Assembly: GCF_008085905.1 (NCBI RefSeq)
Contig: NZ_VSFF01000002.1
Span: 124,001-188,000 of the forward strand
Length of the DNA stretch: 64,000 nt
From: Actinomadura syzygii
GTDB taxonomy: Bacteria; Actinomycetota; Actinomycetes; Streptosporangiales; Streptosporangiaceae
Reading direction: 5' to 3'
Part shown: positions 47,508-56,517 of the stretch, one piece after another
How the letters are laid out: the number at the start of each line of letters is the position of its first letter
Numbering within the stretch: position 1 is the stretch's first letter
Notes under the pieces: model-generated
Databases searched by the model: none
The model's input: only the letters and a program-made list of their open reading frames with translations
Told to the model about the DNA's origin: nothing
Translations under genes and position numbers: made by a program

Positions 47508-50500
47508 CCGTCCACTTTCCGCCGCCCGCACGTCGGGATGGTCGGCGCCGAGCGCGTCCGCCAACGCACGGACCGGCTCCCCGTCGCCCCGGTCCAGGCC
47601 GAGCGCGGCGCGGATCACCTGGTGGTTGTGGGCGGACGCCAGCGCGTAGACGTGATTCGGCCCGTACCGTTCCCGGAACCGCTCCAGCGTCTCGTTGGAC
47701 CGGATGCGCGCCGCCTCCAGCCGTCCCATGTGGAACAGGTCGTTGACCAGGCCGACCGAGCAGCACAGCGCGAAGTAGTGGTCGGCGCCGAGGCTCTCGC
47801 GCAGCGCGTGCGCGGACGTGTCGTCGAGGACCCGCGCCCCCTCGTGGTCGCCCGACTCGCGCAGCGCCGTCGCGAGGTCCGCCGCGCAGGCGTGCGTGAA
47901 CGGGTGGTCCATGCCGAGGACGTCGCGGTGCCCGGCGAGGGCGGTCTCGCCGAGCCGGTGGGCGCCGCGCGCGTCCCCCGTCGCCAGGTACGCCTGGACG
48001 AGCACGCGCCGCGCGGCGAGCGTGTCCGGGTGGTCGTCGCCGTAGCGCTGCCGGTGCAGCCGCAGCGTGTCCTCCGCGAGCGCCCGCGCCGCCGCGTGCG
48101 CGCCGAGCTTGCGCAGCGCGACCGCGTAGCTCATCTCGGTGTGCAGGACGAAGGCGTGGTCGGACGCGAGCGTCTCCCGCATGATCGTCAGCGCGTCCCG
48201 CTGGAGCGCGGCCGCCGCGCCGTAGTCGCCGAGCCCGTGCAGGTCGCGGGACAGCTGGCTCATCGCGAGCAGGCTGTTCCGGTTGCGCGGCCCGAGGCTC
48301 GCCCGCAGCTGGTCGAGGGAGTCGGCGTCGAGCCGCCGCGCCTTCTCGAACTCGCCGAGCAGCCGCAGGTCGATGCCGACGTTGTTGGCGACGCGGAGCG
48401 TCTCGACGTGCCCGGTCCCGAACAGCCGGGCCATCCGGCGCAGCGTGTCCTGGTCGAGGTCGAGCGCCTGCCGGAACGCCCCGCGCAGCCGCCGGTCGGC
48501 GGCCACGTTGCGGGCGGCGCGCATCGTCGTCGAGTGGCCGGGGCCGAACCGCTCGGTCGTCCGCCGGTGGATGTCGGCGTTCAGCGCGTTCGCGGCGGCG
48601 AGGTCGCCGAGGGCGCGCAGCACGGTGCCGAGTTCGCGGCCCGCGATCAGCACCGACTCGTCGTAGGGGCCGAGCTCCGGCCGCCAGCGGGCGAGCGCGG
48701 TCTCGGCGAGCGCGCGGCTGCCCTCGAAGTCGCCGAGCAGGTAGAGGTAGCGCATCTGGTCCAGCGCCACTCCGCGGACCTCGGTGGACGCGCCGTCGAT
48801 CACTCCGGCGGGCAGCACGTGCGGGGCGATCTCGGCGCGGATCTCCCAGGTGGTCTCGTCGTCCGGCGGGGCGCCCGGGGTGGCGGCGGCGAGGATCCGG
48901 TGCACCCGCTCCTGGACGACCCTCCGCTCGTCGTCGGCGAGCCTGTCCTGCAGCATCGCCCGGACGAGCCGGTGGACCTGGAGGCTGCACGTCCCCGCGT
49001 CGTAGCGGCCGAGGGCGTAGCGGTTGATGTCGGACATGGCGCGGCGGAGCAGGTCGATGTCGGCGAGCGTGGCGCGCAACTCGTCGGGGAGCGTGTCGGC
49101 GGCGCCCGCCGACAGCAGCCCGCGCGCGACCGGCTCGGCGCCGAAGAACGCCCACAGCTCCAGGAGGCGTCCGGCGGCGGGGGAGTCCTCCAGGAGGCGT
49201 TCGAAGGCGAGGCCGAGCGTGGCGGCGAGCTCCGCCGGATAGTCGAGGGACAGGGTCGTCCCCGGCGCCCGCCGCAGCCTGCGGTTCAGCAGCCGCAGGT
49301 ACTCCCGGCTCGGACGGCCCGTGACGGCCTGCCACGCCGCCGCCTGCTCGACCGCGAGCGGCAGGTCGCCGACCCGCCGGGCGAGCCGGTCCGCGTCGGC
49401 GGGGGTGAGGCCGGGGACGCGGCGGCAGAGCAGCGCGACGCTCTCCGCGCGCTCGAACACGCCGACGTCGGCGGCGGCGGTGCGCTCGGCCCACCGCCGG
49501 TCCCTGGACGTGACCAGCACGTGCCCGCCGGGGACGGCCGTCGTCAGCGCCCCCTCGGCCGCGTCGCGCTGGACGGGCATCAGCGGGACGATCTCGTCCG
49601 GGTCGGCGGCGTTGTCGTAGATGAGCAGCCAGCGCCCGTGCCGCCGGCCGGCGCGCAGCGCGTCCAGGAGCCGCTCGACGGTGCGGTTCACGTCGTCGCT
49701 GAGCGGCGTGCCGAGCCGCCGGGCCAGGTCGGCGAGCGACGACCTGGCCAGCGTGATCTGCTCGGCGGGGACCCACCAGACGAGGTCGTAGTCGGCCGCG
49801 TGGCGGTGCGCGTACTCGACGGCGAGCTGCGACTTGCCCTGCCCGCCGAGCCGCCGCGGGTCGGCGGGCAGGAGCGACGTCACGGCGGTGGGCAGCTTCG
49901 TCCCGACGTCGCGGAGCAGGACGTCGCGGCCGGTGAAGTCGGGGTTGCGCGACGGCAGGCCGCCGCCGAGCAGCGGCGCGGGAACGTCGCGGGCGTCGCG
50001 GGTGTCGTCGTCGGGCTCGTCCCGGGCCGCGCCCTCGCTCGCGGACGGCGGCGGACCGGTCGGCGCCGGGCCCCGCGCCGCCTCGGCCAGCCGTTCGGCG
50101 AGCCGCGCGTACCGGCCGCCGAGCCGGGCCAGGACACGTGCCGCGACCTGCGCGAACGGCGGGTCCTGGCGGAGGTCCTCGGAGCCCTCCCGGACGGCCC
50201 GCAGCAGCGCGGGAAAGTCCTGCGACGAGCCCCACCGCCCGCGGACGACGTCCCACACGCTCCGCAGGACGCCGAGCGCCTCGGCCCGTCCGAGCCCGCC
50301 GAGCAGGACGTCGCGGACCCCGTCGTGGAACTCGTACTCGACCCCGTCCGGGTCGGTCCCCGGGCGGGCGCGGCGCATCAGGCCGCCGAGGAACACCTCG
50401 GCCAGGTGCGCCGAGGTCGACTCCGGCAGCGTGGCCTGCTGGACGAGCGACATCACCTCCAGCCGCAGCGGCGCCGCCGCGAGGTAGCGCGCGAGCCGGA

Positions 50501-51632
50501 ACGCCGTCGGCGAGGACGCGGCGCGGAACCGCTTCACCCGCTCGTCGGCGGACCGGCCGCCGTCCTCGTCCGGGTCGTCCGGGAAGTCGCGGACCGGCGG
50601 CGCGCCCGTGAACACGGCGACGGCGGCGGTCGGGCCCGTCCCGTCGCCGACCAGCTCCGCCCACGGGCGCAGCCAGCGCGGCTCCAGCTCCATCACCGGG
50701 ACCGCGACGCCGGGCGGGACGCCGAGCCCGCCGCGCGGCCGGACGGTGAGCCGGTCGTTCGGCTGCCCCGCCCGGTCCGCGCTGATCCAGACGGGCTCGG
50801 ACGGCGCCGCGCACCGCCACCACAGCCGCTGCGGCAGCGGCTGGAGGATCGCCACCGGGGCCGTCCGCGCCCACCGCTCCAGGACTGCGGCGGCGCGCCC
50901 GTCGCCCCAGGCCCGTCCGATGCAGTCGCTGAAGACGAGGACGACGCGGCGGCGGGTCGGGTCGATCAGCTCGTCCGGGCTGCGTCCGGGACCGGACGAC
51001 GCCTCCCCGGTGCGCAGCACGAGCGTCTCGTCGTCGGCGTTCAGCCGCCACACGCGTACGTCCCGGAACGCGCCGAGCCGCTCCATCAGCGTGCGCAGCT
51101 CGGCGGCGAGGCGCGTCCAGACGACCATGGACGAGCTGCCGTCGACGACGAGCGCGAGGTCGAGCCACCGCTCCGGCGCGGGCTCCATGACCGGTTCCCA
51201 GATCCCCGTCTCCGCGATGCGCTGCGCCGTCGCGCCCTCGACGAGGTGCTCCACCGTCCGGGACGAGGACCGGCCGCGCAGCGGGCGCAGCGCGCGGGCG
51301 AGGCTCAGCGCGCGCGGGATCGCGGGCGCCGCCGGGGCGCGGACCGGGTCGCCCGCCGCCCGCGCCGTCCCTCCGACGTGCAGCCGGGCCTGCGGCGACG
51401 CCGCCGCGGGGCGGACCGGCCGCGGCGGCGCGGCGAGGCCGGCGTCCGGCGGCTCCAGGACGGCGGGCGGCGGCGTGTCGCGGACCGGCTCGGGTCCGGG
51501 CGGCGCGGGCGGCCGCGCGGCGGCGGGCTCCGCCGCGGGCGCGAGCCGCGCGAGCCAGAGCGCGTCGGCGATCTCCTCGGCGGTGGGCTGCGGATCGAGC
51601 GCCTCCAGCGCCTCGATCAACCGGCGGATCAT
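47472..51632 (-). CDS. fxsT: vWA/NB-ARC/TPR STAND protein of the FxSxx-COOH system
   Basis: A 1386-residue multidomain protein. Residues 1-30 match the SAV_2336-type N-terminus. A vWA-like domain follows (about 155-345) with the MIDAS motif DGSSS at 164-168. A helical linker leads to an NB-ARC NTPase (NPDFTGRD at 563-570; P-loop LGGQGKS at 595-601; LLIYDNAADPDE as Walker B). From about 900 to 1370 are TPR repeats, ending LLDCDIAPTPL. Such proteins accompany FxsA/FxsB loci and look like NLR-type sensors. The ATG at 51632 overlaps the MoxR stop by ATGA. The vWA-MoxR pairing is typical of VMAP ternary systems. Confidence 0.88.
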   Translation of the reverse strand: MIRRLIEALEALDPQPTAEEIADALWLARLAPAAEPAAARPPAPPGPEPVRDTPPPAVLEPPDAGLAAPPRPVRPAAASPQARLHVGGTARAAGDPVRAPAAPAIPRALSLARALRPLRGRSSSRTVEHLVEGATAQRIAETGIWEPVMEPAPERWLDLALVVDGSSSMVVWTRLAAELRTLMERLGAFRDVRVWRLNADDETLVLRTGEASSGPGRSPDELIDPTRRRVVLVFSDCIGRAWGDGRAAAVLERWARTAPVAILQPLPQRLWWRCAAPSEPVWISADRAGQPNDRLTVRPRGGLGVPPGVAVPVMELEPRWLRPWAELVGDGTGPTAAVAVFTGAPPVRDFPDDPDEDGGRSADERVKRFRAASSPTAFRLARYLAAAPLRLEVMSLVQQATLPESTSAHLAEVFLGGLMRRARPGTDPDGVEYEFHDGVRDVLLGGLGRAEALGVLRSVWDVVRGRWGSSQDFPALLRAVREGSEDLRQDPPFAQVAARVLARLGGRYARLAERLAEAARGPAPTGPPPSASEGAARDEPDDDTRDARDVPAPLLGGGLPSRNPDFTGRDVLLRDVGTKLPTAVTSLLPADPRRLGGQGKSQLAVEYAHRHAADYDLVWWVPAEQITLARSSLADLARRLGTPLSDDVNRTVERLLDALRAGRRHGRWLLIYDNAADPDEIVPLMPVQRDAAEGALTTAVPGGHVLVTSRDRRWAERTAAADVGVFERAESVALLCRRVPGLTPADADRLARRVGDLPLAVEQAAAWQAVTGRPSREYLRLLNRRLRRAPGTTLSLDYPAELAATLGLAFERLLEDSPAAGRLLELWAFFGAEPVARGLLSAGAADTLPDELRATLADIDLLRRAMSDINRYALGRYDAGTCSLQVHRLVRAMLQDRLADDERRVVQERVHRILAAATPGAPPDDETTWEIRAEIAPHVLPAGVIDGASTEVRGVALDQMRYLYLLGDFEGSRALAETALARWRPELGPYDESVLIAGRELGTVLRALGDLAAANALNADIHRRTTERFGPGHSTTMRAARNVAADRRLRGAFRQALDLDQDTLRRMARLFGTGHVETLRVANNVGIDLRLLGEFEKARRLDADSLDQLRASLGPRNRNSLLAMSQLSRDLHGLGDYGAAAALQRDALTIMRETLASDHAFVLHTEMSYAVALRKLGAHAAARALAEDTLRLHRQRYGDDHPDTLAARRVLVQAYLATGDARGAHRLGETALAGHRDVLGMDHPFTHACAADLATALRESGDHEGARVLDDTSAHALRESLGADHYFALCCSVGLVNDLFHMGRLEAARIRSNETLERFRERYGPNHVYALASAHNHQVIRAALGLDRGDGEPVRALADALGADHPDVRAAESGRLLDCDIAPTPL

Positions 51633-52639
51633 CCCGGTCCGGCGGCGCCCAGCGGGCGCAGGATCGCGGTCACCAGCTCCCGCAGCGTCGCCTCGGACGG
51701 CCGCGACCCCGTCGTGCACAGGTAGACGGCGTTGAGCAGCTGGTCGGTGGCGAGGTCGCCGCGTTCGCGCCGGTCCAGGAACTCCCGGACGAGGTCGGCG
51801 CTCGCGGTCCGCGCGTCGGCGCCGAGATGGGCCTCGACGATCGCGGCGAGCTGCTCCGGGCTCGGCGGCTCGATCACCAGCCGGACGCAGCGCCGCAGGA
51901 ACGCCGGCGGGAACTCCCGCTCGCCGTTGCTCGTGATCACGACGAGCGGGAACGCGTCGCACTGGACCCGGCCCCGGTCGACCGGCACCCGCTCGGCGCC
52001 CTTCGCGGGCATGACGTGCACGACCGGCTGGTCCTCGGGGAGGCGCTCCAGCTCCGGGATCGTGTAGCCGCCCTCCTCGAACACGTTGAGCAGGTCGTTC
52101 GGCAGGTCGATGTCGCTCTTGTCCAGCTCGTCGATGAGCAGCACGCGGGGGCGCGGGCGCGGCAGCAGCGCCGTGCCGAGCGGGCCGAGCCGGATGTAGC
52201 GCCCGATGTCGGGCGCCTCGGTGACGGCGCCGGGCGCGGCGGCCTGGCGCAGGCTCGTCTCGTGCAGCCGTCCGATCGCGTCGTAGCGGTACAGGCCGTC
52301 CTGGAGCGTCGCGCGGCTGGTGATCGGCCAGTCGAGGACGGTCCCGAGCCCCAGCTCGTGGGCGACGTTGTAGGCGAGCGTGGACTTGCCCGTCCCCGGC
52401 TTGCCGGTGACGAGCAGCGGACGCCGCAGGTGGAGCGCGACGTTCACCATCTTCACGACGTTCGGGTCCGGCCGGTACGACAGCGCCCGCTCCAGGCCGC
52501 CCCGGTGCGGCCGCCCGCCGTTCTCGGAGTCGAAGCGGCGCCACGGCGGCGGCTCGGGCAGCCGGTCCAGCCCGTCGTGCGTCGTGCCGTCCCCCTGGTA
52601 GATCATCCAGTCCGTGTTGGCCGTGTCCGTGCTCGTCAC
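51629..52639 (-). CDS. MoxR-type AAA+ ATPase
   Basis: A 336-residue AAA+ ATPase of the MoxR/RavA type. Walker A is GKPGTGKST; Walker B is RVLLIDELDKSDIDLPNDLL; sensor 1 is VVITSNGERE; the arginine finger region is PAFLRRCVRL. MoxR proteins work with vWA partners as chaperone-like switches, and the next gene encodes a vWA domain. The GTG at 52639 follows GGGAGG at a normal distance. It lies 20 bases after the VMAP gene, so VMAP, MoxR and the vWA-STAND gene form one operon. Confidence 0.92.
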   Translation of the reverse strand: MTSTDTANTDWMIYQGDGTTHDGLDRLPEPPPWRRFDSENGGRPHRGGLERALSYRPDPNVVKMVNVALHLRRPLLVTGKPGTGKSTLAYNVAHELGLGTVLDWPITSRATLQDGLYRYDAIGRLHETSLRQAAAPGAVTEAPDIGRYIRLGPLGTALLPRPRPRVLLIDELDKSDIDLPNDLLNVFEEGGYTIPELERLPEDQPVVHVMPAKGAERVPVDRGRVQCDAFPLVVITSNGEREFPPAFLRRCVRLVIEPPSPEQLAAIVEAHLGADARTASADLVREFLDRRERGDLATDQLLNAVYLCTTGSRPSEATLRELVTAILRPLGAAGPG

Positions 52640-52659
52640 GGAAACCTCCCAGAGGCGGC

Positions 52660-54150
52660 TCAGGCCGGCGCGTTCAGCCGGACGTAGGGTTCGGGCAGCC
52701 GGTCGGCGTCGTCGAAGAGCAGCGTCAGGTCGAGGCCGAGGTGGTCGCCGTCCGGCGCCTCGTCGAGCGCGCGCAGCGCCTCCCGGCGCAGGGACAGGAC
52801 GCTCTCCGGCAGCGTCAGCGCCCCCGTGTCCAGCAGCTCCTGGAACTCGTGCGCGAAGCGCTCCGGGTCGCGTCCGCGCCTGCACCAGGCCACGATCGGG
52901 ACGCCCGCCTGGAGCGCGGCGCGCAGCTCGGCGGAGGCGTCGCCGCCGTCCGGGCCCGGCGGGAACGCCATGGCGAGGCACACCGAGGGCGTCTCCGCGA
53001 GAAGCATGCTGTAGAGACTCTCACCGCCGTACCGGCCGGGCTGTGTCACCCAGCACACCTTGGCGCTGTGGGGGTTGTCGCGCAGCCAGTGCCATTTCCG
53101 GAGCCAGTGGTGGTGGTAGGACCGCCTCCGCATCCGGTCGAGGCTCCGGACGACCACCGGGTGCTCGATGCCGAGCCGCCGCTCCAGCCCGTCGACCGAG
53201 ATCCGCAACTGGTCGAAGGGCGTCCCGAGCAGGTCGCCGGGCAGCACGAACTCCAGCGTCATGTCCGGCGTGGGCCGGTTGACGACCTGGGGGTTCTCGC
53301 TCAGCAGCTCCTTCACGAGGGCGGGCAGCCCGTCGAACGGGACGGGGTCGCCGTCGTCGCAGTGCAGCATCAGCCCGTGCTCGCCCTCGACCTGGAGCCA
53401 CGCCGACGCCAGGTACCGGTCGGCCGCGGCCCCGTCCGGCCGCAACTCGATGACCAGGTAGCTGCGCGGCCGGTCCCGCTCGGACGCCCGCGCCGCGCGC
53501 CGCCGCGCCGCGGCGAGGCCGGGCCGCAGCCCGAGCCGGTGCGCGATGGCGTCCGACCAGCTCCGCAGCGCGGCGGCGAGCGGGCCGTCGGCGTGCGCGG
53601 CGAGCTCCTCCACGAACGCCAGCAGCGGCGGGACGCCGTCCGCGCCGACGGTGAGGTCCTCCAGCCGGGCGAGGACGCCCCGCAGGTCGCCCGGGTCGGC
53701 GTCCAGCGCGGGGGCGGACGGGCCGGTCGCCGTCCAGTACAGGGTCCTGACCGCGGCGGGCTCGACGGCCTCGGACGCGTGCTCGCCGAGGGCGCGGACG
53801 AGCCGGTCGAGGTCGCGCCGCTCGCGCGGCCGCAGCAGCGGCTCGGGCACCAGCTCGTCGACGAGGTCGCGGGCCTCCTCCAGGGGCGTGCTCCCGCCGT
53901 GGATGTGCTCGACGACCTTCATCAGCGCGTGGAACGCGCCGGTGTAGGCGAGGCAGGAGTCGACCAGGTGCCAGATCTCGTTGAGGTCGTTGTCGTCCCT
54001 GGTCAGCGGGAGCGGGTGGCCGAGCTCCCGCTCCAGCAGGTTCAGGCACAGGTCACGGGCGTTGCGCTTGCGTATAGCGTCCAGCCTCCACAGGGCCTGG
54101 ACCAGGCGGGACTGCTCCTCCACCGTCAGCGACCAGGTCACGTCCGACAT
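52660..54150 (-). CDS. EAD2/VMAP-C protein (vWA-MoxR-associated protein)
   Basis: A 496-residue protein with an N-terminal EAD2-like helical domain (LVQALWRLDAIRKRNARDLCLNLL...IWHLVDSCLAYTGAFHALMKVVE) and a C-terminal VMAP-C domain (YLVIELRPDGAAADRYLASAWLQV; PDGGDASAELRAALQAGVPIVAWCRRG). VMAP proteins, with vWA and MoxR partners, define a ternary system proposed to act in biological conflict or regulated cell responses. The linker between the domains shows no obvious protease or nuclease motif, so the effector is not evident. It heads a three-gene operon. Its EAD2 could pair with that of the cyclase-like protein at 43118-44086. Confidence 0.82.
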   Translation of the reverse strand: MSDVTWSLTVEEQSRLVQALWRLDAIRKRNARDLCLNLLERELGHPLPLTRDDNDLNEIWHLVDSCLAYTGAFHALMKVVEHIHGGSTPLEEARDLVDELVPEPLLRPRERRDLDRLVRALGEHASEAVEPAAVRTLYWTATGPSAPALDADPGDLRGVLARLEDLTVGADGVPPLLAFVEELAAHADGPLAAALRSWSDAIAHRLGLRPGLAAARRRAARASERDRPRSYLVIELRPDGAAADRYLASAWLQVEGEHGLMLHCDDGDPVPFDGLPALVKELLSENPQVVNRPTPDMTLEFVLPGDLLGTPFDQLRISVDGLERRLGIEHPVVVRSLDRMRRRSYHHHWLRKWHWLRDNPHSAKVCWVTQPGRYGGESLYSMLLAETPSVCLAMAFPPGPDGGDASAELRAALQAGVPIVAWCRRGRDPERFAHEFQELLDTGALTLPESVLSLRREALRALDEAPDGDHLGLDLTLLFDDADRLPEPYVRLNAPA

Positions 54151-54308
54151 TCCCCCACTTCGCTAACGAACCGCGGCGGCCCCCCATCGGTGGGCATATC
54201 GTACGCGCCGGTGGCGGTTCGCCAAGGCGGCCAATTCCGGCCGCGACGAAAGCGAGCTAAAGGTCCGTGTCGGATTGCGGGACCAGCGACCGCGCCGGAA
54301 GCGTCATT

Positions 54309-55613
54309 TCATGGCGCGGCGCGGGACGGTGTCGCCATTGCGCTGGTCGGCACCAGTTCGGGCGGCTGATTCGGCGCGGTGGGCGGCAGCCGATCCAGGT
54401 CACGCCGTTTTCGCGACCGCCACAGCCAGAACGAACTGATCGCGGCGACGGTCAGGGTGACGACCGTGACGAATCCGGTGACGATTCTCGTGCTCGACAC
54501 GAGCGACAGCAGATATCCGGTGAACAGCGAGCCCAGCGGAACCGCGCCCTGCGTGACGAGATTGGTGACGCTCGTCACCCTGGCCAGCATGTCGTCGCCG
54601 GGCACCCAGGTCGCCTGGTGGACGGTGAGCGCCACGTTCATGTGCGCGCCGATGAAGCTGATCCCGCCCCACGCGGCCAGCCCGGTCAGTGGACGGTCAC
54701 CGACCGCCGCGGTCGCGGTCATCGCGAACCATCCCCAGACACAGAAGAACAGGACGTAGACCTGACGTCCGGTCTCGGCCAGTCTGAAGCGCCGGAACAG
54801 CCGCGGTGCGACGATGGCGCCGAGCGTCCCGCCGAGCCCGGACGCCGCGAACAGAATGCCGATCATCGAGGTCGAGTCGAATTCGCGGTCGGCTTGGACG
54901 ACGAGCATCAGAAAGAGCATCTGGAAGGCGAAGTTCGTCACCGCGCAGATCGTGACGACCATCCGTAAGAACGGGTCCTCCAGCAGGAAGTCCAGGCACT
55001 TGCGAAAACTGGAGGAGTTCGCCTGTTTTCGGGGCTGGAAGTCCTTTTGCCGCATACAATGCAGTGTGATCGCGGAGAAGAACGAGGAAGCGGCGTCCGC
55101 GACGAAGGGCAGAGTGCGGTTCAGGCCGTAGAGAAAACCGCCGAGCGGCCGACCGAGAAGGAGTGCGATATGGCTGCGCGCCTCATTTCTCGCCATCGCC
55201 TCGGGAAGGGCGTCGGGCGTGACGAGCCTGCGCACGACGGTGACTTCGGCCAGGTCGTACAGTGCCCCCAGCGCCCCTTCCGCCGCCGCCGCGCCGATCA
55301 GCAGGAGGCCGGGATGGAAGTCGAAGGCGAGCCCGACGGCCAGCATCACCGAGATCGCGACCCGGGTGTACTGGCAGGTCAGCATGATCAGGCGGCGGTC
55401 GAAACGATCCACCAGCATCCCGGCGGGCAGGGTCAGGAGCAACCGCGGGCAGGTTCCGGCGGCGGCGACCCAGCCTGCGAAGACCGGCGAGTGGGTGAGC
55501 GAGAGGGCGAGCAGCGGCAGCGCGATGGCCGCGTTCATGCCGCCGAGCTGGGAGGCCGCCGACCCGCTCCACAAATATGTGAAATCCCGCGACAGCGCCG
55601 CCTTGGAATTCAC
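54309..55613 (-). CDS. MFS exporter (EntS-like)
   Basis: A 434-residue major facilitator of the EntS/MFS_3 type, with about twelve helices. Markers are DFTYLWSGSAASQLGGMNAAIALPLLALSLTHSP in helix 1, PAGMLVDRFDRRLIML in the 2-3 loop, and the helix 5-6 region RSHIALLLGRPLGGFLYGL. Members export siderophores, antibiotics or peptides. Its position directly downstream of the second FxsA-like peptide gene makes it the natural candidate exporter for a mature cyclophane peptide or an immunity pump. This is inference from context. The start is GTG at 55613. Confidence 0.88.
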   Translation of the reverse strand: MNSKAALSRDFTYLWSGSAASQLGGMNAAIALPLLALSLTHSPVFAGWVAAAGTCPRLLLTLPAGMLVDRFDRRLIMLTCQYTRVAISVMLAVGLAFDFHPGLLLIGAAAAEGALGALYDLAEVTVVRRLVTPDALPEAMARNEARSHIALLLGRPLGGFLYGLNRTLPFVADAASSFFSAITLHCMRQKDFQPRKQANSSSFRKCLDFLLEDPFLRMVVTICAVTNFAFQMLFLMLVVQADREFDSTSMIGILFAASGLGGTLGAIVAPRLFRRFRLAETGRQVYVLFFCVWGWFAMTATAAVGDRPLTGLAAWGGISFIGAHMNVALTVHQATWVPGDDMLARVTSVTNLVTQGAVPLGSLFTGYLLSLVSSTRIVTGFVTVVTLTVAAISSFWLWRSRKRRDLDRLPPTAPNQPPELVPTSAMATPSRAAP

Positions 55614-55984
55614 GTGCGCCCGCCTGGGTCATCCGGGGCCGCCACCTAATGTGCCCTCCTTGCAACTCGTGGTGGCCGGTTTCGCCTCCGGAAACTCACC
55701 CGCCGATCAGGAGCCGGGGCCGGATGCGCACCAAACCCGTGAGATTCTCGCTCATCGACTTCGGTGGCCATGGCAAAGCATGCGGAATGTCGCTAAAGGC
55801 GCGCTGAAGCTCCGAACGAGAACCTACGGCACCGTAGTATGGGACCGCAGGCAGACTCTAGTGGAGCCGGCGGCAGAATAAGGATCTTTGCCGAAAAAGG
55901 CCCGCGTCCAGCGGGTTTCGCGCAACCCTTGAGTTGCCGCATACCACGGGCGGGGCGCGGCTTGTTCGCCGCTGCCGCGGGTGC
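55614..55984. other. Intergenic region, 371 bases
   Basis: This gap separates the second RiPP peptide gene from the MFS exporter on the same strand. It contains the terminator-like hairpin at 55894-55918. The rest is comparatively AT-rich for this genome. It probably holds the exporter's own promoter, but I cannot assign hexamers. No ORF here shows the local codon bias. Confidence 0.4.
55894..55918 (-). terminator. Terminator or attenuator downstream of peptide gene 2
   Basis: On the minus strand CCCGC-TGGAC-GCGGG forms a short hairpin followed by CCTTTTT, one of the few U-tract terminators in this window. It lies 67 bases after the peptide stop and 280 bases before the exporter. Partial termination would give more peptide than exporter message. 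Confidence 0.55.
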
Positions 55985-56179
55985 TCAGTGAGCGGACGCC
56001 GCGGGGATCTCGCCGGGGTTGCTGTTGAAGCCGGCCGTGGCCGGCTCGCCCGGGGCGGGGGCGAGGATCTCGTGGAGCAACCCCGCGAAGACGGACTCGC
56101 CGATCTCGTCGTCGAGTTGGCGGAGCGACAGCCCGGACACATCGATCAGGCCGCCCTGGAATGTGCTCTCCTGCTGCAT
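55985..56179 (-). CDS. FxsA-like RiPP precursor peptide 2
   Basis: A 64-residue paralogue of the peptide at 44239-44433. The leader has IDVSGLSLRQLDDEIGESVFAGLLHEIL, sharing DVSGLSL-x-QL. The core is AGFNSNPGEIPAASAH, with F51-N52-S53 as the probable cyclophane site and 11 residues beyond the serine. The strong ribosome-binding site GAGGAG precedes the ATG at 56179. It is divergent from the second STAND-TPR gene and separated by 2.9 kb from its probable maturase (60340-61578). Confidence 0.8.
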   Translation of the reverse strand: MQQESTFQGGLIDVSGLSLRQLDDEIGESVFAGLLHEILAPAPGEPATAGFNSNPGEIPAASAH

Positions 56180-56517
56180 GGGATCTCCTCAGCACGATGC
56201 CGCCCCGGGCCGCCATCCCGAGCGAACGGCCGGTAAACCTACATAACGGCACGATATCAATGAAGCTGGGAGATTCCTAGCTTGGTGCCGGGTTCATCCG
56301 CCGCACTGAAGATCCCCAATGCGGAGCGGGTTGTGGTGGCGACGAAATGCCGTGGAGCGTAGGGCCGAAATTCGCGCGACCGGAAAACCCGGCTGATCGG
56401 GGATTTGTGCCACGTGACCCATTCCACTGCTGGCCCGGCTGGGATATTACGGTATCTGAGCGTGCACGATGGATTGGCGTTCAGGCAGTGATTCGGCGAA
56501 ATGCGGAGGTGGGACGC
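56180..56517. other. Divergent intergenic region, 338 bases
   Basis: This region lies between peptide gene 2 and the second STAND gene. It is less GC-rich than its surroundings, as expected for divergent promoters. TTGATA on the minus strand near 56255 may be a -35 box for the peptide gene, but I find no matching -10. No conserved ORF is visible. Confidence 0.4.
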
